Below, in pieces: positions 7,906 to 15,861 of a stretch of 64,000 bases of DNA (position 1 is the first letter of the stretch; every line of letters starts with the position of its first letter). The DNA comes from Vulcanisaeta souniana JCM 11219 (GTDB lineage: Archaea > Thermoproteota > Thermoprotei > Thermoproteales > Thermocladiaceae). Under the pieces are notes generated by a model. It was not told the DNA's origin and did not search any database. It saw nothing but the letters and a program-made list of their open reading frames with translations. The DNA lies in assembly GCF_026000775.1 (NCBI RefSeq), contig NZ_AP026830.1:2317056-2381055 (forward strand), given 5' to 3'. The position numbers were made by a program, and so were the translations under genes.

Positions 7906-8739
7906 TTAACGAAAGTGATCACTTATTGCATTCCAATCATCCCTACTTAACCTCCAGCCCATGGCGCCCGCGTTCTCCTCAACATGCTCTGCCCTACCAG
8001 CCTTCGGTATTGGCACCAAGTTGTCAATACCAATGTACCAATTAAGCACAACCTGTATTGCCGTCTTATCATACTTCCTACCAATACCCCTGAGAAACTC
8101 ATTATTGGCAAACTCACCCTTCTCAAGCGGTGTATACGCCAGGTAGAGTAAACCATTCCTCTGCACGTAGGGTATTACCGACGCCTCATCAACCCTATGG
8201 AGGAGACTGTACCTATTCTCCACCGCGGCGATGTCATACTTACTAAAGCATTGCCTAGCCCTTTCAATACCCTCGACATCAAAATTACTCAAGCCAACAA
8301 ACCTAACCACTCCATCATCTATCAACTTCTCAAAGGCCTTCATAGTCTCACAAACCGGTACATCATTCGCAGGCCAGTGAAGTAGGTAAAGGTCTATGTA
8401 TGTGCCCAGCCTCTCCCTACTCGCCTTGGCTGACCTAATGACGTCATCATAACGAGCATGGTTCGGCCAAACCTTAGTAACTATGAAGAGTTCCTCCCTT
8501 GAAAAGCCCCTTATTGCCTTACCAACTAGTTCCTCCGCATGTCCACCACCGTACATCTCAGCTGTATCAATAAGCGTCATGCCTAACTCAATACCACTTC
8601 TCAGTGTCTTGACCCAACCCTCGTCATTTGAGTAATCAGGTGACCAAAAACCACCGCCCATACCCCACGTTCCCATACCTATTACGGAAACCTTACCATT
8701 TATTGATTTTATGTACTTAGTATCCTTACTTAATGGCAT
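7906..8739 (-). CDS. Aldo/keto reductase
   Basis: A 277-aa NAD(P)-dependent oxidoreductase of the AKR superfamily (TIM barrel). Visible catalytic tetrad positions: Asp in LIDTAEMYGGG, Tyr in the same motif, Lys in VTKVWP and His in LLHWP. The C-terminal cofactor-binding motif LVPIPKAGRAEHVEENAGAM is also present. The length is slightly short but normal for the family. The substrate cannot be predicted. It is transcribed alone; a TATA-like CTTATAAAC lies about 30 nt upstream. Confidence 0.88.
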   Translation of the reverse strand: MPLSKDTKYIKSINGKVSVIGMGTWGMGGGFWSPDYSNDEGWVKTLRSGIELGMTLIDTAEMYGGGHAEELVGKAIRGFSREELFIVTKVWPNHARYDDVIRSAKASRERLGTYIDLYLLHWPANDVPVCETMKAFEKLIDDGVVRFVGLSNFDVEGIERARQCFSKYDIAAVENRYSLLHRVDEASVIPYVQRNGLLYLAYTPLEKGEFANNEFLRGIGRKYDKTAIQVVLNWYIGIDNLVPIPKAGRAEHVEENAGAMGWRLSRDDWNAISDHFR

Positions 8740-8915
8740 GGGTTATCACGGAAGCATCTCCATGGAGTTTATAAGGGTTATGCCGAAAACATAATGAGCT
8801 TGTTCTTATACTGAGTTGTTGTATTAATTTAATATTATTCATTATTAAATATGTGTATTGAATTAAATTGATCTAAATATAAAAATCCTTATTAATAAGT
8901 TATATAGTAAACAAA

Positions 8916-9173
8916 ATGATGTCTGTGGAATTAAGTGATAGGGAAAGAACCGTCTTGAGAATCATTGGTGATACCTGTGATAGGAAGGGTCAGGATAATA
9001 TTAAGTTTGAGGATGTTTCCGAACGCTTTAGAATAGCTGGTTTTAACATTAATGATGTCATGGACGTGCTGTATAGGCTTGAGGATCTGGGCCTAATTAG
9101 GCTTGAGATAATTGGTTATTCAACGATAATTTACATTACTGATAAGGGCAGGGACATCTATAAGTCTCTATAA
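8916..9173 (+). CDS. Small winged-helix DNA-binding protein
   Basis: An 85-aa protein with a helix-turn-helix-wing pattern: helices at about 8-22 and 30-42, a recognition helix at about 44-56 (INDVMDVLYRLEDLGLI) and a wing ending YITDKGRDIYKSL, similar to archaeal MarR/PadR-like single-domain regulators. No ligand domain. Its targets are unknown. AT-rich DNA with TATA-like runs precedes it (8870-8910). Either of two adjacent ATGs (8916, 8919) could be the start. Confidence 0.7.
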   Translation: MMSVELSDRERTVLRIIGDTCDRKGQDNIKFEDVSERFRIAGFNINDVMDVLYRLEDLGLIRLEIIGYSTIIYITDKGRDIYKSL

Positions 9174-9241
9174 CCTCCGTTTAATTTTAGGGCGTTAGGT
9201 TAAAATTATCTCATGAATGAGTTATAGCGGGTTTTAATTCA

Positions 9242-9760
9242 ATGTTTAGGAAGGGCCTTGATTTCATTAAGGAGCCCTATAGAACAGTCATTCAGAACCT
9301 ACTAAACTCATTAATTAGGTTATACGGTGATAACCTAGTTTCACTTGTTATTTACGGTAGTGTTGCGAGAGGTAATCAACGTAAGGATAGCGATATTGAC
9401 ATGCTGGTGATTTTCGAGAAATTGCCAAAACCCATGTCTGATAGGATTAAAATATTCGAGAGAGCCGAGGATGAGGTTCAGTCATTACTTGATGAATTAT
9501 TAGATAAAGGCTATGCCATCACCCTGTCCCCATTAATAAAAACTAGGGAGGAGGCTAAAAGGTTCTCACCGCTTTATCTGGACATGACCGAGGATGCCGT
9601 GATTGTTTATGATAAGGATGGATTTTTTGAGGAGGTGCTTACAAGAATAATTAATAGGTTAAGGGAGTTGGGCGCGACGAGAGTCTGGGTTAGTGACAGG
9701 GCTTGGTACTGGGTTTTGAAGAGAGACTATAGATTTGGCGAGGTGATTGAGATTGAATAA
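9242..9760 (+). CDS. MNT-type nucleotidyltransferase (partner of HEPN)
   Basis: The 172-aa protein carries the minimal nucleotidyltransferase signature GSVARGNQRKDSDIDMLV (GSx10DxD), where the two aspartates bind metal and ATP. In MNT/HEPN toxin-antitoxin modules this protein AMPylates and neutralises the HEPN ribonuclease. The HEPN gene follows with almost no gap. C-terminal residues (about 130-172) add a basic segment. Because the HEPN gene is interrupted, the module may no longer act as a toxin-antitoxin pair. Confidence 0.82.
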   Translation: MFRKGLDFIKEPYRTVIQNLLNSLIRLYGDNLVSLVIYGSVARGNQRKDSDIDMLVIFEKLPKPMSDRIKIFERAEDEVQSLLDELLDKGYAITLSPLIKTREEAKRFSPLYLDMTEDAVIVYDKDGFFEEVLTRIINRLRELGATRVWVSDRAWYWVLKRDYRFGEVIEIE

Positions 9761-9767
9761 TCTCGAG

Positions 9768-10181
9768 ATGGCTAAGTCCTACATTAACCAGGCTATGGAA
9801 AGGATAAAGCATGCAAAGGAAGCGCTAAACAGTGGTAATTACCCATACGTGATTAGGCAGTGCCAGTAAGCCGTTGAGTTGTTGCTTAAGGCGGCATTGA
9901 GAATTGTTAGTGTGGAACCACCAAGGTGGCATGATGTTGGTCCAGTGCTTAGGAGGGAACGTAATAAATTCCCCGTGTGGTTTCAGGAGCACATCGATGA
10001 ATTAGCGTCAATATCGAGAAGTCTTAGGAAGGAAAGGGAGTTCTCGATGGATGGTGATGAGGAGAGCGGGATACCTCCTGAGGAATTGTACACGAGGATA
10101 GATGCTGAGAGAGCACTTAATGATGCTGAGAAGGTTCTTTCGCTAGTCAGCAAGTTATTTAATGAGGTAAGTAGGTTGTGA
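9768..10181 (+). pseudogene. HEPN domain gene interrupted by an in-frame TAA
   Basis: The reading frame from ATG 9768 to TGA 10181 (137 sense positions) encodes a HEPN protein: MAKSYINQAMERIKHAKEAL..., then ...RQCQ-stop-AVELLLKAALRIV. The family consensus here is 'QaVELalKA', so the TAA at 9867-9869 replaces an amino-acid codon, probably GAA (Glu), by one base change. The downstream part still keeps a good frame (100 aa from 9879), so the mutation is recent or is a sequencing error. No recoding of TAA is known. It sits directly behind the MNT gene. Confidence 0.7.
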
Positions 10182-10219
10182 AGATGAATTTTGAGTGGTG
10201 AGGAATTTTTATTGGTTTG

Positions 10220-10555
10220 TTATACGCATCCTGTTGGTTTTGGCGCCCCTGCCACTTTACATGCTCCGTGGGCTGGTCCGTCTGGGAATAATTCGTATAT
10301 ACCCTCCAGTGATTCCCCAGTCTCCTTCGTAAGCATTTTTATTGGTGGACATACACCGTATGTCTCCCAGTACTGCCTGAGGTACTTGATCACCTTCCAA
10401 TGTCTCTCGGTCATTTGCTGCACACCTTCAAGATTCTTAGCCATCCACTCGGCGATCTTCTCATCCCAGATTTCGGGATTTTGCAGGAAGCAATCCTCGT
10501 CAAGCATTACTTTCTTTCCATTAACCTCGTACTCACCTGGACATGTGACTGGCAT
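10220..10555 (-). CDS. dsrC: DsrC sulfur-carrier protein
   Basis: DsrC accepts sulfur from DsrAB-bound sulfite as a trisulfide and passes it to membrane DsrMK. The 111-aa protein has the family sequence EDCFLQNPEIWDEKIAEWMA and the C-terminal arm HGACKVAGAPKPTGCV with both redox cysteines: Cys110 (next to last) and Cys99, 11 residues earlier. Both are needed in true DsrC, so this is a functional form rather than a TusE-like relative. An extra Cys5 and Cys22 are present. GGTGG precedes the ATG. The gene stands alone, with the shared palindrome at 10600-10618 and a TATA element near 10584-10595. Confidence 0.95.
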   Translation of the reverse strand: MPVTCPGEYEVNGKKVMLDEDCFLQNPEIWDEKIAEWMAKNLEGVQQMTERHWKVIKYLRQYWETYGVCPPIKMLTKETGESLEGIYELFPDGPAHGACKVAGAPKPTGCV

Positions 10556-10599
10556 TTAACCACCCAGGGTTGTAAATACTGCATGATGTAAAAAGGTTG

Positions 10600-10618
10600 T
10601 TACACGTATTAAGTGGAA
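10600..10618 (-). promoter_or_regulatory. Sulfate-island palindrome, dsrC promoter
   Basis: Minus strand: TTCCAC-TTAATAC-GTGTAA. It fits TTNCAC-N7-GTGNAA and lies directly upstream of the dsrC TATA element (TTTTTACATC). One of seven similar sites in the window. Confidence 0.6.
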
Positions 10619-10636
10619 TTTCATTAATTTTAATGA

Positions 10637-11572
10637 CTAAGCTCTCCTTAACCTAACCCTAAATGCATCCTTCGGTACCTCCATTAACCTATGAAAAAGC
10701 CTCCTCGCCTCGCTAAGTCCTAGATTATAGGTGAACCTAATTAATGAATTATCAATTAATACAGCCCTGTTCCCAAGTGAACCCCTATCAACATCACTAA
10801 GAACCTTCATCCTTAGTATCGTATAAATCAGGGCCTGTGCACCAAGTAGGTACTCCCTATTCTCATCCATGGTGATGCCATATAGGTAATTATGGGTTAG
10901 TGCAAGCCCTGGATGACGAAACACCTTAACACCCAACTTCCTACTAATCACATCACTAAGTCTCACAACACTGGGCATACACATCAGCTTACTGCCTAGG
11001 TATTCCGCGAGGATTTCATTGTAGTGGTCGGTATGGATCAATACATCACGGCCCCTTAAGGCACCTAATACCCTGGTCAACTCCCTAGCCCTTAATTCGG
11101 ACCTGAACTTAATTCTCTCTGCATCAAGCCTTGCATACCTTATTATCCACCTCACTGAGTCATCGAAACTCCTCCTAAATAATGCAGAGTTGTAACCCTT
11201 GTAGGCTTCTGCTATTTTAGTCTCCATATAGGCGATATACCTCTCCTCATTGCTCATTATTACACTTGATAATCCTCCGGTTATTGCCTTAATTCTAATT
11301 TTCATACTAATCAATCCATAGGGATCGATCGGCAACACATCAATGCCATCTTTGTTCAATTCCCTTAGCACACCATAGAACTCCCTGGCGTAGTTAACAT
11401 CGAAATACTCAATTTCATAAAGCAACTGATCAAAATCAATTTCTCCGTTTAGGTAACGCCTGACGCCCTCAACGTCAGGTACTTCGACTATGAAAACATC
11501 ATAATACCGAGCAAACTCCCTTAAATATCTTACGTACTCAATACCAGGTGGTAACAGGATTATGCTTATCAA
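10637..11572 (-). CDS. Conserved hypothetical protein between dsrC and dsrAB
   Basis: A 311-aa soluble protein without signal peptide or membrane helix that I do not recognise. It begins with a hydrophobic strand (ISIILLPPG), has a long charged helical middle (residues about 95-170), an Asp/His motif VLIHTDHYNEILAEYLG near residue 180 and a basic C terminus (FRVRLRRA). The start is TTG. The same orientation as dsrC and dsrB with 83-bp gaps suggests it may be co-expressed with dsrAB. No catalytic motif can be assigned. Confidence 0.6.
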   Translation of the reverse strand: MISIILLPPGIEYVRYLREFARYYDVFIVEVPDVEGVRRYLNGEIDFDQLLYEIEYFDVNYAREFYGVLRELNKDGIDVLPIDPYGLISMKIRIKAITGGLSSVIMSNEERYIAYMETKIAEAYKGYNSALFRRSFDDSVRWIIRYARLDAERIKFRSELRARELTRVLGALRGRDVLIHTDHYNEILAEYLGSKLMCMPSVVRLSDVISRKLGVKVFRHPGLALTHNYLYGITMDENREYLLGAQALIYTILRMKVLSDVDRGSLGNRAVLIDNSLIRFTYNLGLSEARRLFHRLMEVPKDAFRVRLRRA

Positions 11573-11654
11573 ATTGAATCACCATCCACCTAACCATTAA
11601 AGAAAACAAATGATGATTTTTATTTTAATCAATTTAACTACCTCTGCAGTTTAA

Positions 11655-12782
11655 TTACATGTACGTTATGAATTGCCTAACACCAAAGTTCCAAGAGGTC
11701 TCCTCACACCTATTGTGCCTAGTCCTCGGTATACCTAACTTATTCATGAACTCATCAATGCCGATCCTATCTATGAAGTCGCCAAGTCTCTCACCAGGCT
11801 GTGCCTCCCTCTTCCATACATCGATTATCTTCTTAACCGCAGCCACTACCTCCCTATACTCAGGCGGATTGACAGGTAACCATGGCACAACCTTATAAGG
11901 TAGCCTCGGGCCTGTCCCCGTATTACTCGTCTTACCACCCACGAATATAGCAACACCAATCTTCGTGGGATCCCAATCAAAATAATCACAGACATTCTTA
12001 CACCTACCACAGGCAATGCACTTCCTCTCATCGACCTCGATGCCCACCGAACCATCCGGCTTACCAAACACCCTAATAGCACCAACGGGGCATACGGCTG
12101 CTACATCCGGTGTAGCCTTCTTAAGGGCCTCAGAACTGGATGGCAAACAGAACTTAATTCTCTCCGGGTCAGGCCTTGGTGCCTGTCCGTAGTGCCCAAC
12201 AATCACTATGTCACCGGCCAATGTACCGCCACATGAGTTTGTGCAACCAGCCACAAAGACCATTAACTTAGCCGGTAGCTTCTCCTCACCCGTGAAGTAC
12301 GGCTTTAGGTTATTATAAAGTACCTGGGTTATCGATGGTGCATCAACCACGGCCGTTGTGCACGTTAGGTAGGCAGTGCAGGAGGTTATGTGCCATAGTG
12401 ATGTTCCCCATCCTCCCACTGGGAAGCCCAGCTTCTCAACCTCCTCCTTTATCTTCAATGCTTTGTCGAGGCTATCTGTTATGAACTCTAGGTTCATGCC
12501 CCTAGTGGCCCTCACGACACCGAGACCATACTTGTCGGCAATTTCTATGAACTTCTCGAGAGTATCTACACTAACCCTGCTGTTCGATGGCAATCCCACC
12601 TTTACCGTGAATACCCTATCCCCGGTCTCAGATATGTGCTCAATGATTCCATTACCATGGAACTTCCTGGCAACCCACTTACCATAATTACTCCTAATAA
12701 CCTCAGGTAATTGGGCCGAGAACGGTACTGGCAACCTCTTATTCATTCTATCCCTAGGTTCAGGTGTTATTGTGAAACTCAT
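11655..12782 (-). CDS. dsrB: Dissimilatory sulfite reductase beta subunit
   Basis: DsrB holds the catalytic siroheme-[4Fe-4S] centre of the DsrAB heterotetramer. In the open frame (numbered from its first Met at 12791) the siroheme-cluster ligands are Cys138/Cys144 (CTAYLTC) and Cys183/Cys187 (CTNSC). The inserted ferredoxin domain has Cys234 plus Cys258, Cys261, Cys264 and Cys268 (KCIACGRCKNVC), a complete set. The ATG at 12782 is preferred because GAGGTGA lies 5 nt before it. It is translationally coupled to dsrA, whose TGA ends at 12788. Confidence 0.95.
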   Translation of the reverse strand: MSFTITPEPRDRMNKRLPVPFSAQLPEVIRSNYGKWVARKFHGNGIIEHISETGDRVFTVKVGLPSNSRVSVDTLEKFIEIADKYGLGVVRATRGMNLEFITDSLDKALKIKEEVEKLGFPVGGWGTSLWHITSCTAYLTCTTAVVDAPSITQVLYNNLKPYFTGEEKLPAKLMVFVAGCTNSCGGTLAGDIVIVGHYGQAPRPDPERIKFCLPSSSEALKKATPDVAAVCPVGAIRVFGKPDGSVGIEVDERKCIACGRCKNVCDYFDWDPTKIGVAIFVGGKTSNTGTGPRLPYKVVPWLPVNPPEYREVVAAVKKIIDVWKREAQPGERLGDFIDRIGIDEFMNKLGIPRTRHNRCEETSWNFGVRQFITYM

Positions 12783-12787
12783 GAACA

Positions 12788-14032
12788 TCACCTCGAACCA
12801 GAACCACCTCCGAAATATTCACTCGTCACCTGCTTAGCCCAGTTTTCATACATTTCCCTCTCGTCATCGGTTAGGTTAGTCCCTATGGAGATCCTTAGGT
12901 GCGATGATGGTGTTCCCCTGGTCTTATTTGGTAAAGTCTTGTCAGCAACCTCACTAATGACCTTAAAGCCCCTCCTAATTATCATGTCGCCTATCCTATG
13001 CCTACGTGGCGCTAACTCCATGTACTTATTAATTAATTCCGTGGCGAATGGAACAATCTCCTCAACCGAGTCTAACAGAGCAACGGCCCTTGCTAGCTTA
13101 GGCCCGAAGTGCCCCTGAATGTGGGCACCAACGAGAAGCGCAATTTTCCTATTCCTACCCGGCCTTATCGCTGGAAATGCCTTCTTAATGCAATTCATGG
13201 CCTTCAGGCATTTAGATCCATCTATATTGAGTTCCTTCTTCTCTTCATTCCAACTAATGGCCTTTGATGGACATGAATCGACAATTTCCTTTGGATTTAT
13301 TTTACCCTCCTCAACCATCTTCCTAAACAATCCCTGATCAACCTCAGGAGCACCAACCCAAGTACCGATTAGTGCGAAATCAGCCCTGGAATTGGCTGTG
13401 GCGCAGTCCATTGGACAACCACTGAACTTGAACTTTATTTTATACGGGAACATCTGTGTATTTAAATACCTGTAAAACGCTGGATGCGATCTGATGTAAT
13501 CCATGGCATGCAGTGTATCGTACAAGGCGAACTCACATAGGGCTGGACCAGGGCACGCATAGAATTCCCTAAATGTGTCACCTGAACCACCAACGTCACT
13601 ACCCATTATGGTCCTAATGGCATCCACAGCCTCATCAGCCTTCTCAGCAATCATATTAAGAACAAGCGCCCCAGTGTTACCACCAAACTCCATCAAACCT
13701 ATCCCATACCTCTTGGCAACCTCAACAACCTTCCTCAAGTAACTAGTCGAGTAGAACCTACCGGCGGGTGCATAAGTCCTGAAGTGAATCTCCACGAACT
13801 TACCATCCCTACTCCTCCTCGCCAATATACCACTGAATACATACCTAACCCTGAAGGAGCCGCTAAGCCACGGTGTGTACTTCCTGGCTAAGCCCTCGGC
13901 ATAAGCCTCAATTGGGTACTTCGTCCTCTTCAGCTCAGTTACATAACTAGGCCAGGGACCCCTCTCAAGGTACTCAAGCATCTTCATACCTCGTTCCAAG
14001 TCACTTGCCTTTTGAACAGTCTCTGTACCCAT
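12788..14032 (-). CDS. dsrA: Dissimilatory sulfite reductase alpha subunit
   Basis: The 414-aa protein pairs with DsrB to reduce sulfite in the cytoplasm. The siroheme-cluster ligands are intact: Cys160/Cys166 (CPGPALC) and Cys206/Cys210 (CPMDC). The ferredoxin insert is unusual: Cys254 (SCPSKAI), Cys275 and Cys281 are present but the middle cysteine of the expected CxxCxxC is Ala278 (KCLKAMNC). Its cluster may be [3Fe-4S], use another ligand, or be lost. The transcript is nearly leaderless: TATA near 14056-14065 and ATG at 14032. The shared palindrome lies at 14076-14094. Confidence 0.94.
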   Translation of the reverse strand: MGTETVQKASDLERGMKMLEYLERGPWPSYVTELKRTKYPIEAYAEGLARKYTPWLSGSFRVRYVFSGILARRSRDGKFVEIHFRTYAPAGRFYSTSYLRKVVEVAKRYGIGLMEFGGNTGALVLNMIAEKADEAVDAIRTIMGSDVGGSGDTFREFYACPGPALCEFALYDTLHAMDYIRSHPAFYRYLNTQMFPYKIKFKFSGCPMDCATANSRADFALIGTWVGAPEVDQGLFRKMVEEGKINPKEIVDSCPSKAISWNEEKKELNIDGSKCLKAMNCIKKAFPAIRPGRNRKIALLVGAHIQGHFGPKLARAVALLDSVEEIVPFATELINKYMELAPRRHRIGDMIIRRGFKVISEVADKTLPNKTRGTPSSHLRISIGTNLTDDEREMYENWAKQVTSEYFGGGSGSR

Positions 14033-14075
14033 AACTTATCATAGATTGTAAGGACTATTTATTTTGAAAAGATTA

Positions 14076-14094
14076 TTACACATAGCACGTGATA
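14076..14094 (-). promoter_or_regulatory. Sulfate-island palindrome, dsrAB promoter
   Basis: Minus strand: TATCAC-GTGCTAT-GTGTAA, followed by TAAT and then the TATA element (AAAATAAAT). The right half (TATGTGTAATAAT) is the best conserved part among the seven sites. Confidence 0.6.
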
Positions 14095-14149
14095 TTATAC
14101 GTTAATAAAAACAGCGAACCTGCTCCCTCCTGGGGGCAGGATAAGGCTT

Positions 14150-14780
14150 TGAACCAGATATTCAGCATGCCTTTGGGAAGTATAAGTAAAGGCCAGGCAT
14201 TAATTCACTTGGCCTAAGGGAAGCGAGGTAGTATCGACGGACTTGAGGATAAACGCCTTGGCAAGCGTAATAATAAGTTACGGTACTTGGTTACTGTATA
14301 AGGGTGTTGGGACTGAGAAGGACTACTTCTACCTGCAGAGTAGGATTGCAGGGACTCAGCCGTTGGCAGATAGGATGAAAACCTTGGTGAATGGGACGCA
14401 TACCTAGAGCTGTTTAAGGAAAAGAGGAGGTTGTTCGGGGAAGTTAACCAGGCATCTCCTTCATTTGTAAGGAATGCTGGCGTAATTAATGCATTATAGT
14501 TGGTAGGTGGCATTGAACTTAAGGTTCAGGGGTACGGTATGAGATTGTTGGGTATAGCACCTCCGTTGAAGTAAAGAGGCGCCCTAGGGGTATGGTTAAT
14601 TGCCCGTTAGGTCACAGGCTTCAAAGTGTCCTTAACGGTTCAAACATTATTAAGGAGGGCATAGGAAAACAGTAATTGCAACTAAAAACGTTGTCATTCC
14701 TGTTCCTCATAACGGAGCGGTACCCGTGAAATGGATGTAACCCCGATACATCGGAAAATCCACCCCTCGGGACAAGGAGA
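14150..14780 (+). pseudogene. Remnant of an IS605-type TnpB/OrfB gene
   Basis: Multiple frames in this 850-bp gap preserve pieces of a TnpB-like nuclease: EKDYFYLQSRIAGTQPLADR near 14308-14367, LELFKEKRRLFGEV near 14405-14447, and a C-terminal NCP-GHRLQSVLNGS-NIIKEG zinc-ribbon segment near 14600-14660, then TVIATKNVVIPVPHNG. Several stops and frameshifts show it is dead. No intact transposase or clear ends remain. The element sits between dsrAB and the DsrE-like gene, so the sulfate island has been a landing site. Confidence 0.6.
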
Positions 14781-14898
14781 AGGGCAGTTAGCTTTCATAT
14801 GGATGAGGTATGGAGAAGCTCGATCTAAAGGCTATGATGTACTTGCATGGTTTACGTGAAATAAAACCAATAATTAAGCATGGCCAGTGTGGGTGCCG

Positions 14899-15258
14899 AT
14901 GAATGAGGATAAGGATAACAGGGTTGTTTTCTTCATAACCACGTCTCCCTCTGAGGAGGATCGAATCCAGGCCGTATTAAGGCTTTCATTGATCGCCTCC
15001 TCACTAGGTTATGAAGTCTTCATATACCTGGCGCTTCACTCGGTGGTTACGGTTAGGAAGAACACATTTGAGAAATTAAGTAGTACAACAAGGGACATGT
15101 TGAGGGACGCGATTAAGAATAATATCAGGATCATGGCGTGTAAAGTGGCCATGGAGGGCTTTAATGTTAAGGCTGAGGAGTTGATTGATGGCGTGATTGT
15201 TGCGGAACCCAAGGACCTCTTTGAAATCGCTAAGGGCTCTGTCCTTCTCTCCTGGTAA
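14899..15258 (+). CDS. DsrE/DsrF-like protein
   Basis: A 119-aa protein of the DsrE-like fold, a group that carries sulfur on a cysteine or binds other sulfur-transfer proteins. The family pattern is visible: VVFFITTSPSEEDRIQAVLRLSLIASSLGYEVFIYL at the N terminus, then MACKVAMEGFNVKAEELIDGV, which matches the 'aC..Sm...g...eeLidGv' core of DsrE2-type proteins. The cysteine in MACK is the likely active residue. The ATG at 14899 is preferred to 14887. The 3' end overlaps the opposite-strand gene by 29 nt. A role in sulfur transfer with DsrC is inference. Confidence 0.75.
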   Translation: MNEDKDNRVVFFITTSPSEEDRIQAVLRLSLIASSLGYEVFIYLALHSVVTVRKNTFEKLSSTTRDMLRDAIKNNIRIMACKVAMEGFNVKAEELIDGVIVAEPKDLFEIAKGSVLLSW

Positions 15259-15769
15259 TACTGCCTAGTAACTCTGAGAGATATCTCATGTAATTAAACC
15301 CTAAATCCTCTATTAAGCCCTCCATAAAGTTTTCATTAAATAATTCCTCAGTAATGGCTGCCTTTATGCCGCAAGCAACCATTGCCCTTTTATTACTTAC
15401 ATCAAGCCTAAGTGGGAATAAAAATGGTGCAATTGATCTATCTCCGTGTAGTTCATATCCAATCTTCGTTGTTAATTCCTCAAGGTCATTAAAAAGCTGG
15501 GCAATACTAGGGAATTCCTCGAGGTTAATATCCACTATGAGGTCTAGGTCGAGTAGTGCCAGGGACACGTAATCCTCCTCCTTAGCGGCATTTATCAGCA
15601 TTGGTTCACCACCTTGGACGTACAGTATCAAATTAACTTCCTCACCCGTCGACTTCATTATGTCATCAATAGCATCGGAAATACTGAGTTCCTCCAGGAA
15701 GCCGGAGTTCTTGGCTTTGTTTATTAATTCCGAGATCTCCTTTCTCTTCATATCATCCTCATTATTCAT
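15230..15769 (-). CDS. Hypothetical acidic protein next to dsrMK
   Basis: A 179-aa acidic soluble protein, not recognised. Predicted mixed alpha/beta: helices at residues 5-40, strand LILYVQGG near 47, LDLDLIVDINLEE near 72, and a C-terminal helix. One Cys (MVACGIK). It is divergent from dsrM with about 90 bp between them, so the palindrome at 15804-15822 could affect both genes. Convergent overlap with the DsrE-like gene. No function can be assigned. Confidence 0.55.
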   Translation of the reverse strand: MNNEDDMKRKEISELINKAKNSGFLEELSISDAIDDIMKSTGEEVNLILYVQGGEPMLINAAKEEDYVSLALLDLDLIVDINLEEFPSIAQLFNDLEELTTKIGYELHGDRSIAPFLFPLRLDVSNKRAMVACGIKAAITEELFNENFMEGLIEDLGFNYMRYLSELLGSITRREGQSP

Positions 15770-15803
15770 TAGTTAATGAAAACCTCATTACTTTTATATT
15801 GTT

Positions 15804-15822
15804 TTGCACATACTACGTGTAA
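15804..15822 (+). promoter_or_regulatory. Sulfate-island palindrome, dsrMK promoter
   Basis: TTGCAC-ATACTAC-GTGTAA. Its arms extend to TTGCACATA/TACGTGTAA with one central base, the most complete palindrome of the set. The dsrM TATA element (ATATTTTTTATG, 15825-15836) begins 3 bp downstream. Confidence 0.65.
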
Positions 15823-15861
15823 TAATATTTTTTATGTTTCTATGATTACTACGAATCGAGT

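Noticed and set aside
9867-9869. Programmed readthrough or recoding of TAA in the HEPN gene
   Set aside because: TAA is not known to be recoded in archaea; pyrrolysine uses TAG and selenocysteine uses TGA.
14214-14513. A 99-aa minus-strand frame in the transposon relic
   Set aside because: It is antisense to TnpB-like fragments and its Ser/Pro-rich composition is typical of shadow frames.
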